Assembly: GCF_014645135.1 (NCBI RefSeq)
Contig: NZ_BMLH01000006.1
Location: 159,084-223,083, forward strand
From: Rheinheimera tangshanensis
GTDB lineage: Bacteria; Pseudomonadota; Gammaproteobacteria; Enterobacterales; Alteromonadaceae
Direction of reading: 5' to 3'
Length of the DNA: 64,000 nucleotides
Made by a program: the position numbers and the translations under genes. The stretch's first letter is position 1; each line of letters starts with the position of its first letter. The notes under the pieces are model-generated. The model had not been told where the DNA came from and ran no database searches. It worked only from the letters and a program-made list of their open reading frames with translations. Positions 45,966 through 55,229 of this stretch are shown piece by piece.

Positions 45966-46493
45966 TTAAGCTGTTTTTTTGTAAATTAGATCTGCAAAAA
46001 ACTTATCACCTATCTGATAACCATTATGCTGACGTTCGACCAGGTGAAAACCACATTTTTCCAGCACCCGACCTGAGCCAAGATTGCCTTCGGTGACCAC
46101 AGCCTGCCACTGCTTGATACCCAGTGTAGCCCCATACTCCAGGCAGGTTTTTAACGCCAAAGTCGCATAACCTTTGCCAAAAAACTGCGGCAAAAACAGA
46201 TAACCCACTTCGGCGGTTAACGGCATATCAGCATCCAGATCCAGGCAGTGAAAACCACAAACACCTGTCGCAGCACCACTTTGCTTTTCGACCACCACCA
46301 GACTCAACCAATGTGAATCACCGGCTTGCCAGGGTTGTAGCCGTTCATCAAAGCGCTGACGAACTTGTGCTTCAGAGAAAGGGTCTGCCACATACTGCAG
46401 CACTTGCTCATGGCGATGCAGCTCAAGGAATAACGGCCAATCAGCTTCAGTCAGCAAACGCAGTTGTAAAGTGCCAGCATCGAGCGGTGTCAT
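45966..46493 (-). CDS. GNAT-family N-acetyltransferase (RimL type)
   Basis: A 175-residue acetyltransferase. It opens TLQLRLLTEADWPLFLELHR, a RimJ/RimL pattern. The acetyl-CoA binding region is EVGYLFLPQFFGKGYATLALK and the C-terminal part is EGNLGSGRVLEKCGFHLVER. The substrate is unknown. It overlaps the stop of the upstream secreted protein gene by 4 bases (ATGA). Confidence 0.87.
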   Translation of the reverse strand: MTPLDAGTLQLRLLTEADWPLFLELHRHEQVLQYVADPFSEAQVRQRFDERLQPWQAGDSHWLSLVVVEKQSGAATGVCGFHCLDLDADMPLTAEVGYLFLPQFFGKGYATLALKTCLEYGATLGIKQWQAVVTEGNLGSGRVLEKCGFHLVERQHNGYQIGDKFFADLIYKKTA

Positions 46494-46915
46494 GCTTTCG
46501 CCTTCGGTTCTGGTTTCGTATTGTGGTTTGGCTGCTCTTGTTGAGTGCCTTGTTGACTGTCTTGTTGATAGTCCCAGACCCCCTGCTCTTCTACTAAAAC
46601 TGTGCCTGAACGGCCGATCACCTGTAATAAACCCGACTCATGCACCAGATAACGGATACGGCCATTCTTGAACTGATAGCCTAAAAAACGACAGGGCGTA
46701 ACGCCATCAGCACACAAACTATGCCAGGCCGTGCCTTTTAATTCGATGCTGGCACCCGATACTTTAGAAGTGCCTTTGTAAAGCACCTGTTGGCACTGCA
46801 CTTCACCTTCAGGGCAAAGTTGCTGAATTTCAACGGTGTAATTCGGGGTATCCAGTTGCTGTGCAGAGATAAAAGCAGAGGCCAAAAGCAGCAAAGGCAG
46901 GAGAATAAGTTTCAT
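46490..46915 (-). CDS. Small secreted protein of unknown function
   Basis: A 141-residue protein with a clear signal peptide (MKLILLPLLLLASAFISAQ). Four cysteines (LCPEGEVQCQQ and LCADGVTPC) suggest two disulfides in the periplasm. A Gln/Pro/Lys-rich tail follows residue 115 and looks disordered. No family was recognised. The ATG at 46915 is chosen because it begins the signal peptide; the frame extends 15 codons further upstream. It is coupled to the acetyltransferase by a 4-base overlap. Confidence 0.7.
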   Translation of the reverse strand: MKLILLPLLLLASAFISAQQLDTPNYTVEIQQLCPEGEVQCQQVLYKGTSKVSGASIELKGTAWHSLCADGVTPCRFLGYQFKNGRIRYLVHESGLLQVIGRSGTVLVEEQGVWDYQQDSQQGTQQEQPNHNTKPEPKAKA

Positions 46916-46937
46916 CGGTGAGATCCTGTAACCAGAT

Positions 46938-46974
46938 TTTATAAAGGCAGAGTTTATCACTCTGCCTTTATAAA
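46938..46974 (-). terminator. Terminator of the valine-degradation SDR gene
   Basis: The 15-bp perfect stem TTTATAAAGGCAGAG (46938-46952) and CTCTGCCTTTATAAA (46960-46974) has a 7-base loop. It lies right after the SDR stop and marks the end of the minus-strand unit. Confidence 0.85.
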
Positions 46975-46975
46975 G

Positions 46976-47737
46976 TTACATACTAATACCGCCATCCACT
47001 TCAACGACACGGCCGGTAAAGAAGTCATTTTCAAAGATGTATTTCGCAGTGTGCGCGATTTCTGTGGCCTCACCTAAACGCCCAACCGGTTTCATCGCGA
47101 CTAAACGATCGCGTGCTTCAGGTTTCATCGCGTCGGTCATAGCAGTGCGGATCACACCTGGTGCTATAGCACCGACACGAATACCGTAACGGCCTAACTC
47201 ACGAGCCCAGGTTACCGTCATAGCCACTACACCCGCTTTGGAGGCTGCATAGTTGGTTTGGCCCATATTGCCTGAGCGGGCTACGCTCGACATATTAATG
47301 ATCACGCCCTTGCGGCCTGATTTCACCATTAAAGCCGCAGCTTCTCGGCCACACAAAAACACGCCAGTTAAATTCACGTCAATCACAGACTGAAACTGCT
47401 GATGCGACATTTTACTCACCAGTTCGCCGTCTTTAAATTTCAGCAATAAACCGTCACGCAAAATACCAGCGTTGTTAATCAGGCCATCTATAGTGCCAAA
47501 ATCTGCTGCAATAGCGGCAAAAGTCGTTTCGACACTTTCTTCATTGGCGACGTTACAGACATAAGTACGCACTGTCACACCAGTAGCCGACAACTCAGCC
47601 TGAGCTGCGTTTAATTGTTCTGCATTCATATCCAGCAAAGCTAAATGAGCACCTTCAGCAGACAACATCCGGGCCATTTCTAAACCCAGGCCCTGAGCAC
47701 CACCTGTCACTACTATTGTTTTATCTTTTAAATTCAT
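46976..47737 (-). CDS. Short-chain dehydrogenase, probable 3-hydroxyacyl-CoA dehydrogenase
   Basis: A 253-residue classical SDR. The cofactor loop is VVTGGAQGLGLEMARML, the catalytic Ser is in VIINMSSVARSGNMGQ, and the Tyr-Lys pair is in NYAASKAGVVAM. The Asp in LALLDMNAEQL after beta2 suggests NAD rather than NADP, in line with a catabolic role. It lies at the end of the valine degradation set, 56 bases after mmsB. It may act in branched-chain acyl-CoA oxidation, for instance on 2-methyl-3-hydroxybutyryl-CoA (inference). Confidence 0.82.
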   Translation of the reverse strand: MNLKDKTIVVTGGAQGLGLEMARMLSAEGAHLALLDMNAEQLNAAQAELSATGVTVRTYVCNVANEESVETTFAAIAADFGTIDGLINNAGILRDGLLLKFKDGELVSKMSHQQFQSVIDVNLTGVFLCGREAAALMVKSGRKGVIINMSSVARSGNMGQTNYAASKAGVVAMTVTWARELGRYGIRVGAIAPGVIRTAMTDAMKPEARDRLVAMKPVGRLGEATEIAHTAKYIFENDFFTGRVVEVDGGISM

Positions 47738-47793
47738 TTTCTTATTACCTGCAAAACCTGCATGCTCTCTATAAACAGTCCGCCTCAGAACTC

Positions 47794-48684
47794 TTAGTTC
47801 TTTTTGGCAAACATCTGAAAAATACCGGAGAAATCTTCTTTGCCGTGGCCCTGACGCTGATGCGCCACATAAAGGCTACGGGCTAAAGTGCCCATAGGTG
47901 TACTGGACTGGCTGGATAAAGCGGTTTCTGTAGCTAAAGACAAATCTTTTGCCATTAAATCCACCATAAAGCCCCCCTGATAACCATTGCTGGACGGTAC
48001 ATTGGGCATCACATCAGGACATGGGTTATACAGCTCTAAAGTCCAGTTGCGGCCTGAGCTTTTCAGCATAATGTCAGATAACACTTTGGGATCCAAACCA
48101 TTATCTATCCCCAGTTGCAATGCTTCACTGGTGCCGACCATTAAGATAGACAACAGCATATTGTTGCAAATTTTCGCCACCTGGCCTGCGCCTACATCGC
48201 CGGCATGAAACAGGTTTTTGCCCATAGCAGACAACACACTCTGAGCACGGTTAAAGTTTTGCTCTGAACCACCGACGATAAAGGTCAAGGTACCAGCTTT
48301 GGCACCACCAACACCGCCTGAGACAGGGGCATCGATAAAAGCTATCCCCTGCGCTGCCAGTTCTGCACCCACTTTACGGGCCGTGGTCGCATCAATAGTA
48401 GAGCAATCAATGACTAGTGCGTCTTTGCGAAGAACTGAAGCTATGCCTGTTTCGCCTGTATAGGTCATAGCGACATGTTTACCTGCTGGCAGCATGGAAA
48501 TCACAAAATCAGCAGCTGTGGCCGCTTCTGCTGCAGAAGTACAGGCTTTAGCACCCTCAGCTGCCAGCTGAGCTAAAGCAGTTTCGGATAAATCAAAAGC
48601 CTGAACTTTAAAACCCGCTTTGAGCAGGTTGCTGGCCATAGGGCCGCCCATATTGCCTAAACCAATAAATGCAACTGTACTCAT
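47794..48684 (-). CDS. mmsB: 3-hydroxyisobutyrate dehydrogenase MmsB
   Basis: A 296-residue enzyme that oxidises 3-hydroxyisobutyrate to methylmalonate semialdehyde with NAD in valine degradation. The N-terminal NAD loop is AFIGLGNMGGPMASNLLKAG, the substrate motif is FIDAPVSGGVGGAKAGTL, and the catalytic Lys is in GAGQVAKICNNMLLS. The length matches characterised MmsB. It lies one base after the upstream hydrolase stop and is co-transcribed. Confidence 0.95.
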   Translation of the reverse strand: MSTVAFIGLGNMGGPMASNLLKAGFKVQAFDLSETALAQLAAEGAKACTSAAEAATAADFVISMLPAGKHVAMTYTGETGIASVLRKDALVIDCSTIDATTARKVGAELAAQGIAFIDAPVSGGVGGAKAGTLTFIVGGSEQNFNRAQSVLSAMGKNLFHAGDVGAGQVAKICNNMLLSILMVGTSEALQLGIDNGLDPKVLSDIMLKSSGRNWTLELYNPCPDVMPNVPSSNGYQGGFMVDLMAKDLSLATETALSSQSSTPMGTLARSLYVAHQRQGHGKEDFSGIFQMFAKKN

Positions 48685-48685
48685 C

Positions 48686-49837
48686 TTAATGCTCCAGTGA
48701 ACCTAAATGTTGTAATGGATGTAAGTCCGCGGCCCATGGAGAATGAAACAGCTGATTGATCACATCAGCAGGCACGTCAGACACAGTTTTATAACGCCAG
48801 TTTGGCTTTTGATCTTTATCTATCAGCAGCGCTCTGACTCCCTCGGTAAATTCGCCCAGTTTGCCACACTGCACACTTAAGCCCAGCTCCAGCCGGAACG
48901 AGTCCGCCAGTATTTTGCTTTGGCCAAGCTCTAACAACCGATAGACAATGTGAGCAGTGATAGGGCTGCCGTACTGCAACGAAGCCTTGGCTTTGGTCAG
49001 CCAGGCATCTTCGTTTGGCATAGCCAGAATCAGCTCCACAGCCTGTTGCAGCGAGGTGGCACGACCTACAGCGCTGATCGACGCCTGATGCAAACGGATT
49101 TGACTTGGGGGCATTTGACTGCGGCACATGTCTTCCATGCCGAGTAATAAGTCCGTCAGCTTTTGATGATTCAGCGCTATGGTATTGCCCCATTTCACCT
49201 GAGTTAATTTATCCAGCACAGTAGCTTTTTTATCATGAGTTAAAAAATGATCGGCTAAATCAATCAATTTGGCATCAGCTGAATTGATGGAGGCACCTGT
49301 TAAACCGAGGAATAAACCGCAACCTTCTGGCATACGGTTTAAAAACCAGCTGCCACCGACATCTGGGTATAAACCTATGGCCATCTCTGGCATCGCAATA
49401 CGGCTGCTGGCTGTGACTATACGATGTGACGCACCTGCCATCAGGCCTAAACCACCGCCCATCACTATGCCATTTCCCCAGACCAGCACAGGCTTGTCAA
49501 AGGTATGGATCAAATAATCAAGGGTGTATTCTTTGGTGAAAAAATCTTCGACATAAGGCTGATAAGTATCTGGGGCTGCTTTCATCGCCTGATACAAATC
49601 GCGGATATCACCACCAGCGCAAAAAGCTTTATCGCCAGCGCCCTGCAGTACAACCAAAGCGATATTGTGGTCGTTTTTCCATTGCTGCATTTGTGGCAGC
49701 AAGAGTTCGACCATTGGCAAACTCAACGCATTCAGCGATTTTTCTGAGTTTAAAGTGGCGATACCGATAATTTTGCCACCGACACAGGCGATTTCTTCAA
49801 ACAGCACAACATCCTGCGGGTTCGTAGCTTCAGTCAT
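48686..49837 (-). CDS. 3-hydroxyisobutyryl-CoA hydrolase
   Basis: A 383-residue crotonase-superfamily enzyme, about 120 residues longer than simple hydratases, as expected for HIBYL-CoA hydrolase. Key parts are NSEKSLNALSLPMV, the oxyanion loop GAGDKAFCAGGDIRDLY, VWGNGIVMGGGLGLMAGASH and MPEMAIGLYPDVGGSWFLNR with the catalytic Glu/Asp. It releases CoA to give free 3-hydroxyisobutyrate, which MmsB then uses. The ATG at 49837 is chosen since the frame beyond it has no family similarity and enters the upstream hydratase gene. Confidence 0.92.
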   Translation of the reverse strand: MTEATNPQDVVLFEEIACVGGKIIGIATLNSEKSLNALSLPMVELLLPQMQQWKNDHNIALVVLQGAGDKAFCAGGDIRDLYQAMKAAPDTYQPYVEDFFTKEYTLDYLIHTFDKPVLVWGNGIVMGGGLGLMAGASHRIVTASSRIAMPEMAIGLYPDVGGSWFLNRMPEGCGLFLGLTGASINSADAKLIDLADHFLTHDKKATVLDKLTQVKWGNTIALNHQKLTDLLLGMEDMCRSQMPPSQIRLHQASISAVGRATSLQQAVELILAMPNEDAWLTKAKASLQYGSPITAHIVYRLLELGQSKILADSFRLELGLSVQCGKLGEFTEGVRALLIDKDQKPNWRYKTVSDVPADVINQLFHSPWAADLHPLQHLGSLEH

Positions 49838-49847
49838 GTTTTGTACC

Positions 49848-50621
49848 TTATCCGTTAATCCAGCTGGCTTTACGTTTTTGTAAAAAAGCCTGCACCCCTT
49901 CCACCTGATCTTTGGTATCAAATAACTTCACAAACAGTTCACGCTCTAAAGGCAAAGCACTTTGTACAGGCGCACTACGCCCCTTTTGGATCAGTTGCTT
50001 ACAGGCAGCCACTGCAGGCGGGCTTTGCTCCGCTACTTTATCAGCCAACCGTAAAGCGGCTTCCAGCGCCGTGCCAGTGCCTACCACTTCTTCGACTAAA
50101 CCTATCTGTAAGGCCTTGTCGGCGCCAATACGTTCGCCACAGAGGATCATACGTTTAGCCCAGCCTTCGCCAACCAATATCGCCAGATTCTGAGTACCAC
50201 CTGCGCAAGGTAATAAACCGACTTTGGCTTCAGGTAAAGCCATTTGCGCCTGAGTTTCAGCGATACGGATATCACAGGCTAAGGCGACTTCAAGACCACC
50301 GCCCATGGCATAACCATTAATGGCGGCAATAGAGACGCCACGAAAGGCAGTTAAGGTTTCAAAGGCTTCACCAAAAATGGCGGACATATCAGCAGCGACA
50401 GCTTTGTCACCAGAGGCAAACAGATTTAAATCAGCACCAGCAGAGAAGAATTTTTCACCTTCACCTGTGATCACCAGGGCATAAATAGTTTTATCCTGCT
50501 CCAAAGATTTCACCGCATCACGCAATTGCGTCAAGGTCTCTTTGGTCCAGGTATTGGCTGGAGGATTTGCCATGGTAATTAAAGCGGTATGGCCGCGTTT
50601 TTCGAGTTTGAGTTGTGCCAT
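49848..50621 (-). CDS. Enoyl-CoA hydratase (methacrylyl-CoA hydratase)
   Basis: A 257-residue crotonase. The oxyanion-hole loops are EKFFSAGADLNLFASG and INGYAMGGGLEVALACDI, and the catalytic Glu lies in LPEAKVGLLPCAGGTQNL. The C-terminal part closes with EGVQAFLQKRKASW. In this operon it should hydrate methacrylyl-CoA to 3-hydroxyisobutyryl-CoA, the substrate of the next enzyme encoded 10 bases downstream. A role in other enoyl-CoA hydrations cannot be excluded. Confidence 0.9.
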   Translation of the reverse strand: MAQLKLEKRGHTALITMANPPANTWTKETLTQLRDAVKSLEQDKTIYALVITGEGEKFFSAGADLNLFASGDKAVAADMSAIFGEAFETLTAFRGVSIAAINGYAMGGGLEVALACDIRIAETQAQMALPEAKVGLLPCAGGTQNLAILVGEGWAKRMILCGERIGADKALQIGLVEEVVGTGTALEAALRLADKVAEQSPPAVAACKQLIQKGRSAPVQSALPLERELFVKLFDTKDQVEGVQAFLQKRKASWING

Positions 50622-50684
50622 AAAATCTCCATTTTTACCGGTCTTTTATCAACTAATACCGGTTAGCTTTAATCTTTAAATTAG

Positions 50685-50711
50685 ACAAAGCAGGCCAAAA
50701 ACCTGCTTTGT
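50685..50711 (-). terminator. Terminator after the isobutyryl-CoA dehydrogenase gene
   Basis: The 10-bp stem ACAAAGCAGG (50685-50694) and CCTGCTTTGT (50702-50711) is located 15 bases after the acyl-CoA dehydrogenase stop on the minus strand. The following bases (CTAATTT) are only weakly U-rich, so partial read-through to the hydratase is likely. Confidence 0.6.
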
Positions 50712-50725
50712 TTGGGGGCATAAAG

Positions 50726-51883
50726 TTACAGGATCTCGCTTGCTGCTTCATCCAATAACCGACGACCAATAATCAGTCGCATAATTTCATTGGTGCCTTC
50801 TAAAATCTGATGCACACGTACATCACGGAAATGCCGCTCCAACGGGTATTCTTTGATATAACCATAACCACCGTGTAATTGCAGCGCCTGATCACACACC
50901 TGGAAACCTACATCTGTGGCAAAACGTTTGGCCATAGCACAGTAGGCTGTTTTTTCCGGATCGTCTGCATCCAGTTTAAAAGCTGCTAAACGTACTAATT
51001 GACGGGCCGCTACTAACTCTGTTGCCATATCAGCCAGTTTAAACTGCAAGGCCTGAAACGCAGCTAAGGGCTTACCAAACTGCTGACGTTCCAGCATATA
51101 GTTACGGGCTGTGTTTAAGGCTTGTTGTGCTGTACCTATAGAGCAAGTGGCTATATTAATACGACCACCGTCTAAGCCTTTCATCGCAAAGCCAAAACCT
51201 TCACCTTCGTTGCCCAAAAGGTAATGAGCAGGAATACGGACATTGTCAAAAGTGATTAAACGGGTTGGCTGGGCGTTCCAGCCCATTTTTTCTTCGGCTT
51301 TACCATAAATCACGCCTTGTGCATCTGCTGGTACTATAAAAGCGGAGATACCTTTAGGGCCGGCTTCACCTGTACGCGCCATCACCACTAAGACTTCAGT
51401 TTCGCCAGCACCGGAAATAAACATCTTAGAGCCGTTGAGCACATAATGATCGCCGTCTTTTTTAGCGCTGGTGCGTAAAGAGGCCGCATCTGAACCAGAG
51501 CCGGGTTCAGTTAAACAATAAGAAGCCAGTTTTTCGCCTGTGACTAACGCAGGGCACCACTGGGCTTTCGCATCTTCCGTGCCCCAGCTTGCTATCATCC
51601 AGGTGGCCATATTATGGATGGTTAACATGGCGGTGGTGGCAGTACAGCCCATCGAAAGCTGCTCAAAAATAATGCTCGAATCTAAACGGGATAAGCCCAT
51701 ACCACCTTGTTCTTCCGGCGTGTATAAAGAACAAAAACCTAACTCACCGGCTTTTTGGATCACATCTTTTGGAAAATGATGATCCCGGTCCCACTGAGCA
51801 GCATGTGGAGCCAGCTCTTGTTCAGCGAATTGTTTGGCGACCTCAACAAAGGCCTTTTGATCGTCTGTTAAATTAAAATTCAT
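50726..51883 (-). CDS. Isobutyryl-CoA dehydrogenase (acyl-CoA dehydrogenase)
   Basis: A 385-residue acyl-CoA dehydrogenase that oxidises isobutyryl-CoA to methacrylyl-CoA. FAD and substrate loops are SYCLTEPGSGSDAASLRT and LNGSKMFISGAGE. The catalytic Glu lies at the canonical C-terminal site, in HQILEGTNEIMRLIIGR, while the helix-G position has Gly (LDGGRINIA), the opposite of isovaleryl-CoA dehydrogenase in this window. The substrate call rests on the neighbouring valine genes. The ATG at 51883 has AGGG 7 bases upstream. A terminator separates it from mmsA, so it probably has its own promoter. Confidence 0.9.
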   Translation of the reverse strand: MNFNLTDDQKAFVEVAKQFAEQELAPHAAQWDRDHHFPKDVIQKAGELGFCSLYTPEEQGGMGLSRLDSSIIFEQLSMGCTATTAMLTIHNMATWMIASWGTEDAKAQWCPALVTGEKLASYCLTEPGSGSDAASLRTSAKKDGDHYVLNGSKMFISGAGETEVLVVMARTGEAGPKGISAFIVPADAQGVIYGKAEEKMGWNAQPTRLITFDNVRIPAHYLLGNEGEGFGFAMKGLDGGRINIATCSIGTAQQALNTARNYMLERQQFGKPLAAFQALQFKLADMATELVAARQLVRLAAFKLDADDPEKTAYCAMAKRFATDVGFQVCDQALQLHGGYGYIKEYPLERHFRDVRVHQILEGTNEIMRLIIGRRLLDEAASEIL

Positions 51884-52008
51884 CACATCACCCTGAGGTT
51901 GGCAGCAGAGCCGTGTCTATGCACTTTGATAGCTCTGCTGTTTTGGTCTTCATGCGTTTATACGCATTTAATCTGGCTTGGTTGTTTGCCTTAAGGCTTT
52001 TATATTAA

Positions 52009-52042
52009 AAAAGCGTTCAGCCTGAAAACAGAACGCTTTTAG
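52009..52042 (-). terminator. mmsA terminator
   Basis: The stem AAAAGCGTTC (52009-52018) and GAACGCTTTT (52031-52040) is located eight bases after the mmsA stop. On the minus strand it is followed by TTAATAT with a T-run, a good rho-independent terminator. Confidence 0.85.
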
Positions 52043-52047
52043 ACTGC

Positions 52048-53544
52048 TTAACGCAGGTTAATTGACATATTCGGGCCTGACACCGGAATAGAGTCATCAA
52101 ACCAACGGGCTGTGATGGTTTTAGTTTCTGTGTAGAAACGTACCGCTTGTTTACCATAAGCATGTTGATCGCCGTAGAAAGAACCCTTCCAGCCGGTGAA
52201 CGAGAAAAATGGCAGAGGCACAGGAATTGGAATATTAATACCGACCTGACCTACTTCAATTTCATGCTGATATTTACGCGCTGCAGCGCCACTGGCGGTA
52301 AAAATAGAAGTACCGTTGCCGTATGGGCTGTTGTTGACAAGCTCAATAGCTTCATCCAAAGAAGCAGCATTGACGGTTGCCAGCACAGGGCCAAAAATTT
52401 CTTCTTTGTAAATCGTCATATCAGGTGTGACATCGCTAAATACCGTAGGACCCACCCAGTTGCCATTTGGATAGCCAGCAACTTTGACGTCCGAGCCATC
52501 GACTAAACAAGTTGCGCCTTCCACTTTGCCTTGTTCGATTAAAGACAAAATACGAGCCTTCGCCTGTGGGCTGATTTGTGGACCGTAGGCCGCTTCAGGA
52601 TCTGTATAAACACCTGGGCGAACTTTGGCGATAGCAGCTGCGACTTCAGGGATCCACTGCTGCGAATCACCCACAAAAACAGCCACAGAAATAGCCATAC
52701 AACGCTGACCTGCAGCTCCGACTGAAGCACCAACTAAGGCATTAATTACCTGCTGTTTATTGGCATCTGGCATGATGACCATATGGTTTTTCGCACCAGC
52801 AAAGGCCTGTACGCGTTTTAAATGATCGGTACCCGTTTTATAGATGTACTGACCCACATTGACAGAACCGACAAAAGAAATAGCTTTGATGTCCGGGTGA
52901 CGTAATAACACATCGACCTGCTCTTTATTGCCATGCACCACCTGCAGCACGCCAGCTGGTGCGCCAGCTAAAGCAAAAAGCTCAGCGATTTTATTCACTG
53001 TCATTGGATCTTGTTCAGAGGGTTTTAGAATAAAAGTGTTACCGCAGGCGATAGCCATTGGGAACATCCACAGCGGGATCATAGCCGGGAAGTTAAATGG
53101 CGTAATACCAGCACAAACCCCTAAAGGCTGAATATAACTGTAGGTATCGATGCTGCGCGCTACGTTTTCAACTGTCTCGCCCATCATTAACGAAGGAATA
53201 TTAGCGGCTTGTTCAACCACTTCAATACCACGCCAGACATCGCCTTTGGCATCTTCCACTGTTTTGCCTAATTCACGGCAAATAATGTCGGCAATTTCAG
53301 CCTGATGTTCTTTTAATAAATGCGCAAAACGCATCATTAAACGGGCACGTTCTGACACCGGCACTTCTTTCCAGCTTTTAAAGGCTTCTTTGGCTGAAGC
53401 AATGGCAAAAGCCATTTCTTCTGCTGTAGTGCAAGGCACCTGAGCTATCACGTCCTGAGTGGCAGGATCTGTCACCGGAATAAAACGTTCGGACTTGGAC
53501 GGGACAAATTCACCGTTGATAAATAACTGAACCTGATGGGCCAT
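52048..53544 (-). CDS. mmsA: Methylmalonate-semialdehyde dehydrogenase (acylating)
   Basis: A 498-residue aldehyde dehydrogenase that turns methylmalonate semialdehyde, NAD and CoA into propionyl-CoA and CO2. Hallmarks are [37 protein letters not shown], and the catalytic Cys in [37 protein letters not shown] at the C terminus separates MmsA from ordinary aldehyde dehydrogenases. It supplies propionyl-CoA to the prp operon at 3-9.6 kb. Its upstream region contains copy A of a ~115-bp repeat. Confidence 0.96.
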   Translation of the reverse strand: MAHQVQLFINGEFVPSKSERFIPVTDPATQDVIAQVPCTTAEEMAFAIASAKEAFKSWKEVPVSERARLMMRFAHLLKEHQAEIADIICRELGKTVEDAKGDVWRGIEVVEQAANIPSLMMGETVENVARSIDTYSYIQPLGVCAGITPFNFPAMIPLWMFPMAIACGNTFILKPSEQDPMTVNKIAELFALAGAPAGVLQVVHGNKEQVDVLLRHPDIKAISFVGSVNVGQYIYKTGTDHLKRVQAFAGAKNHMVIMPDANKQQVINALVGASVGAAGQRCMAISVAVFVGDSQQWIPEVAAAIAKVRPGVYTDPEAAYGPQISPQAKARILSLIEQGKVEGATCLVDGSDVKVAGYPNGNWVGPTVFSDVTPDMTIYKEEIFGPVLATVNAASLDEAIELVNNSPYGNGTSIFTASGAAARKYQHEIEVGQVGINIPIPVPLPFFSFTGWKGSFYGDQHAYGKQAVRFYTETKTITARWFDDSIPVSGPNMSINLR

Positions 53545-53566
53545 TAACGCGTCTCCCCTTTATAGC

Positions 53567-53681
53567 CTTCGTACTTGACGCTGCAGCGGCCTTGACTTCG
53601 CTTCTCGCCCCAGTCACATAGACAGCTATGCTCCTGGGGTCTCGCCCGCTTGCCGCCTTGCTGCAACACCAACTACTTTGG
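53567..53681 (+). repeat. Palindromic repeat, copy A
   Basis: A 115-base element starting CTTCGTACTTGACGC and ending CAACTACTTTGG. It contains the imperfect hairpin CCCCAGTCACATAG (53608-53621) and CTATGCTCCTGGGG (53626-53639). It aligns along its whole length, in inverted orientation, with copy B at 55700-55816. It lies between mmsA and the terminator of the thiolase gene. Confidence 0.85.
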
Positions 53682-53741
53682 CTATTTGTTGATAAATTAA
53701 ACCTGTTGATTTGAATATATTTTTTATTAAATTTTTAAAGC

Positions 53742-53769
53742 AAAAGGCGCAGTTTTTACCGCGCCTTTT
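53742..53769 (-). terminator. Thiolase terminator
   Basis: The stem AAAAGGCGC (53742-53750) and GCGCCTTTT (53761-53769) with a 10-base loop lies seven bases past the thiolase stop on the minus strand and runs into TTTTGCTTT. Confidence 0.8.
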
Positions 53770-53776
53770 TTATTTA

Positions 53777-54961
53777 TTACGACAGCTCTACCGCTAAAGC
53801 CACAGCTTCGCCACCGCCTATACATAAAGTAGCGATACCACGTTTTAAGCCACGTGCTTTTAAGGCATGAATTAAAGTCACCAGAATACGGGCACCTGAA
53901 GCACCTATAGGATGACCCAGAGCACAAGCGCCACCGTTGACGTTGACTTTGTTGACATCCAGCTTCAGCTCTTTAATCGCCAGCATAGTCACCATGGCAA
54001 AAGCTTCGTTAATTTCCCATAGGTCCACATCGGAAGTTGTCCAGCCTAATTTGGCTAACAGCTTAGTCACAGCCCCCACTGGCGCAACAGTGAAAAGCTC
54101 TGGTTCCTGCGAATGCGTGGCATGGCCAACTACATGGGCCAATACAGTTTTGTTTTGCGCTTTGGCATCCTCTGCACGCATCAAGACTAAAGCTGCAGCG
54201 CCATCAGAAATAGAACTGGAGTTAGCCGCGGTGATAGTGCCATCTTTAGCGAAAGCTGGTTTTAGTGTAGGAATTTTGTCGACTTTGGCATTGCCAGGTT
54301 GCTCATCTGTGGCAAAGGTCACTTCGCCTTTACGAGTCTGGAAAGTCACAGGAGTGATTTCTTCAACAAAAGCGCCAGAGCTTATCGCTTGCTGCGCACG
54401 TGTTAAAGACAACACAGCGTAGTCGTCCATCTGAGCGCGGCTGAAATCATGCTCGTCAGCCGTTTTCTGGGCAAAACAGCCCATGGCTTTGCCATCGTAA
54501 GCGTTTTCCAGACCATCCAGCATCATATGATCTTTCACTTCAGCATGGCCCATGCGCATACCGGCACGAGCTTTTGGCAGAATATAAGGAGCGTTTGACA
54601 TCGACTCCATGCCACCTGCCACTACGACTTCAGCAGAACCGGCACGCAGTAAATCGGTCGCTAACATCACAGATTTTAAACCTGAGCCACAGACTTTATT
54701 AATAGTGGTCGCACCGGCAGATAAAGGTAAACCTGCTTTTAACGTCGCCTGACGAGCCGGAGCCTGGCCTAAACCAGCAGGTAAAACACAACCCATAATG
54801 ACTTCGCTAACCGTGGAGCCATCAATAGCAGCTTGCTCTAATGCCGCTTTAATAGCTTGTGCGCCTAAATCCGTGCTGCTGACGTCAGATAAGCCACCTA
54901 AAAATCCACCCATTGCCGTTCTTTTGGCTGCCACTATGGCAATTTTTTCGAGCTGCGCCAT
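53777..54961 (-). CDS. Acetyl-CoA C-acetyltransferase (thiolase)
   Basis: A 394-residue thiolase that splits acetoacetyl-CoA into two acetyl-CoA. The three active-site blocks are NKVCGSGLKSVMLATD (acyl Cys), NGGACALGHPIGASGARI (His) and GIATLCIGGGEAVAL (second Cys). The ATG at 54961 has GGAG 8 bases upstream and gives the usual start LEKIAIVAAKRTAMGG. It is divergent from liuR and shares with it a 268-base promoter region with two matching operators, so it belongs to the LiuR regulon and finishes leucine breakdown. Confidence 0.94.
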   Translation of the reverse strand: MAQLEKIAIVAAKRTAMGGFLGGLSDVSSTDLGAQAIKAALEQAAIDGSTVSEVIMGCVLPAGLGQAPARQATLKAGLPLSAGATTINKVCGSGLKSVMLATDLLRAGSAEVVVAGGMESMSNAPYILPKARAGMRMGHAEVKDHMMLDGLENAYDGKAMGCFAQKTADEHDFSRAQMDDYAVLSLTRAQQAISSGAFVEEITPVTFQTRKGEVTFATDEQPGNAKVDKIPTLKPAFAKDGTITAANSSSISDGAAALVLMRAEDAKAQNKTVLAHVVGHATHSQEPELFTVAPVGAVTKLLAKLGWTTSDVDLWEINEAFAMVTMLAIKELKLDVNKVNVNGGACALGHPIGASGARILVTLIHALKARGLKRGIATLCIGGGEAVALAVELS

Positions 54962-55019
54962 GTTCATTTCTCCGTCGTTCAGAAGCATGATGAAAAGTTG
55001 GGCCACACACTACACCAAA

Positions 55020-55041
55020 TTTACGTTTACGCCAACGTCAA
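55020..55041. promoter_or_regulatory. Candidate LiuR operator 1 (thiolase side)
   Basis: A 22-base site beginning TTTACGTTTACG and ending AACGTCAA on the plus strand. On the minus strand it contains TTGACG, a possible -35 box of the thiolase promoter. It matches site 2 (55175-55196) in 17 of 22 positions in the same orientation. Confidence 0.65.
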
Positions 55042-55174
55042 CCACCTAACACTATGGTCCTATGACCAGTGAAAGGTTCAGAAAAATACACGCTCTGTAG
55101 CCGTCTTTTGGCACCTTAACTTTACAAAGCGCTAGTCCAACCTGCCGCCAGCCCTTATTTGACGCCAACACAGC

Positions 55175-55203
55175 TTTACCTTTACGTAAACTTCACTTAT
55201 AGT
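55175..55203 (+). promoter_or_regulatory. liuR promoter with candidate LiuR operator 2
   Basis: -35 TTTACC (55175-55180), a 17-base spacer, and -10 TATAGT (55198-55203) upstream of the liuR start at 55230. The spacer holds the palindrome-like TTTACGTAAAC, and the 22 bases 55175-55196 match site 1. The regulator probably binds the spacer, as MerR proteins do. Confidence 0.65.
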
Positions 55204-55229
55204 TGTCGCCACTTTACCGGAAGGCCACT

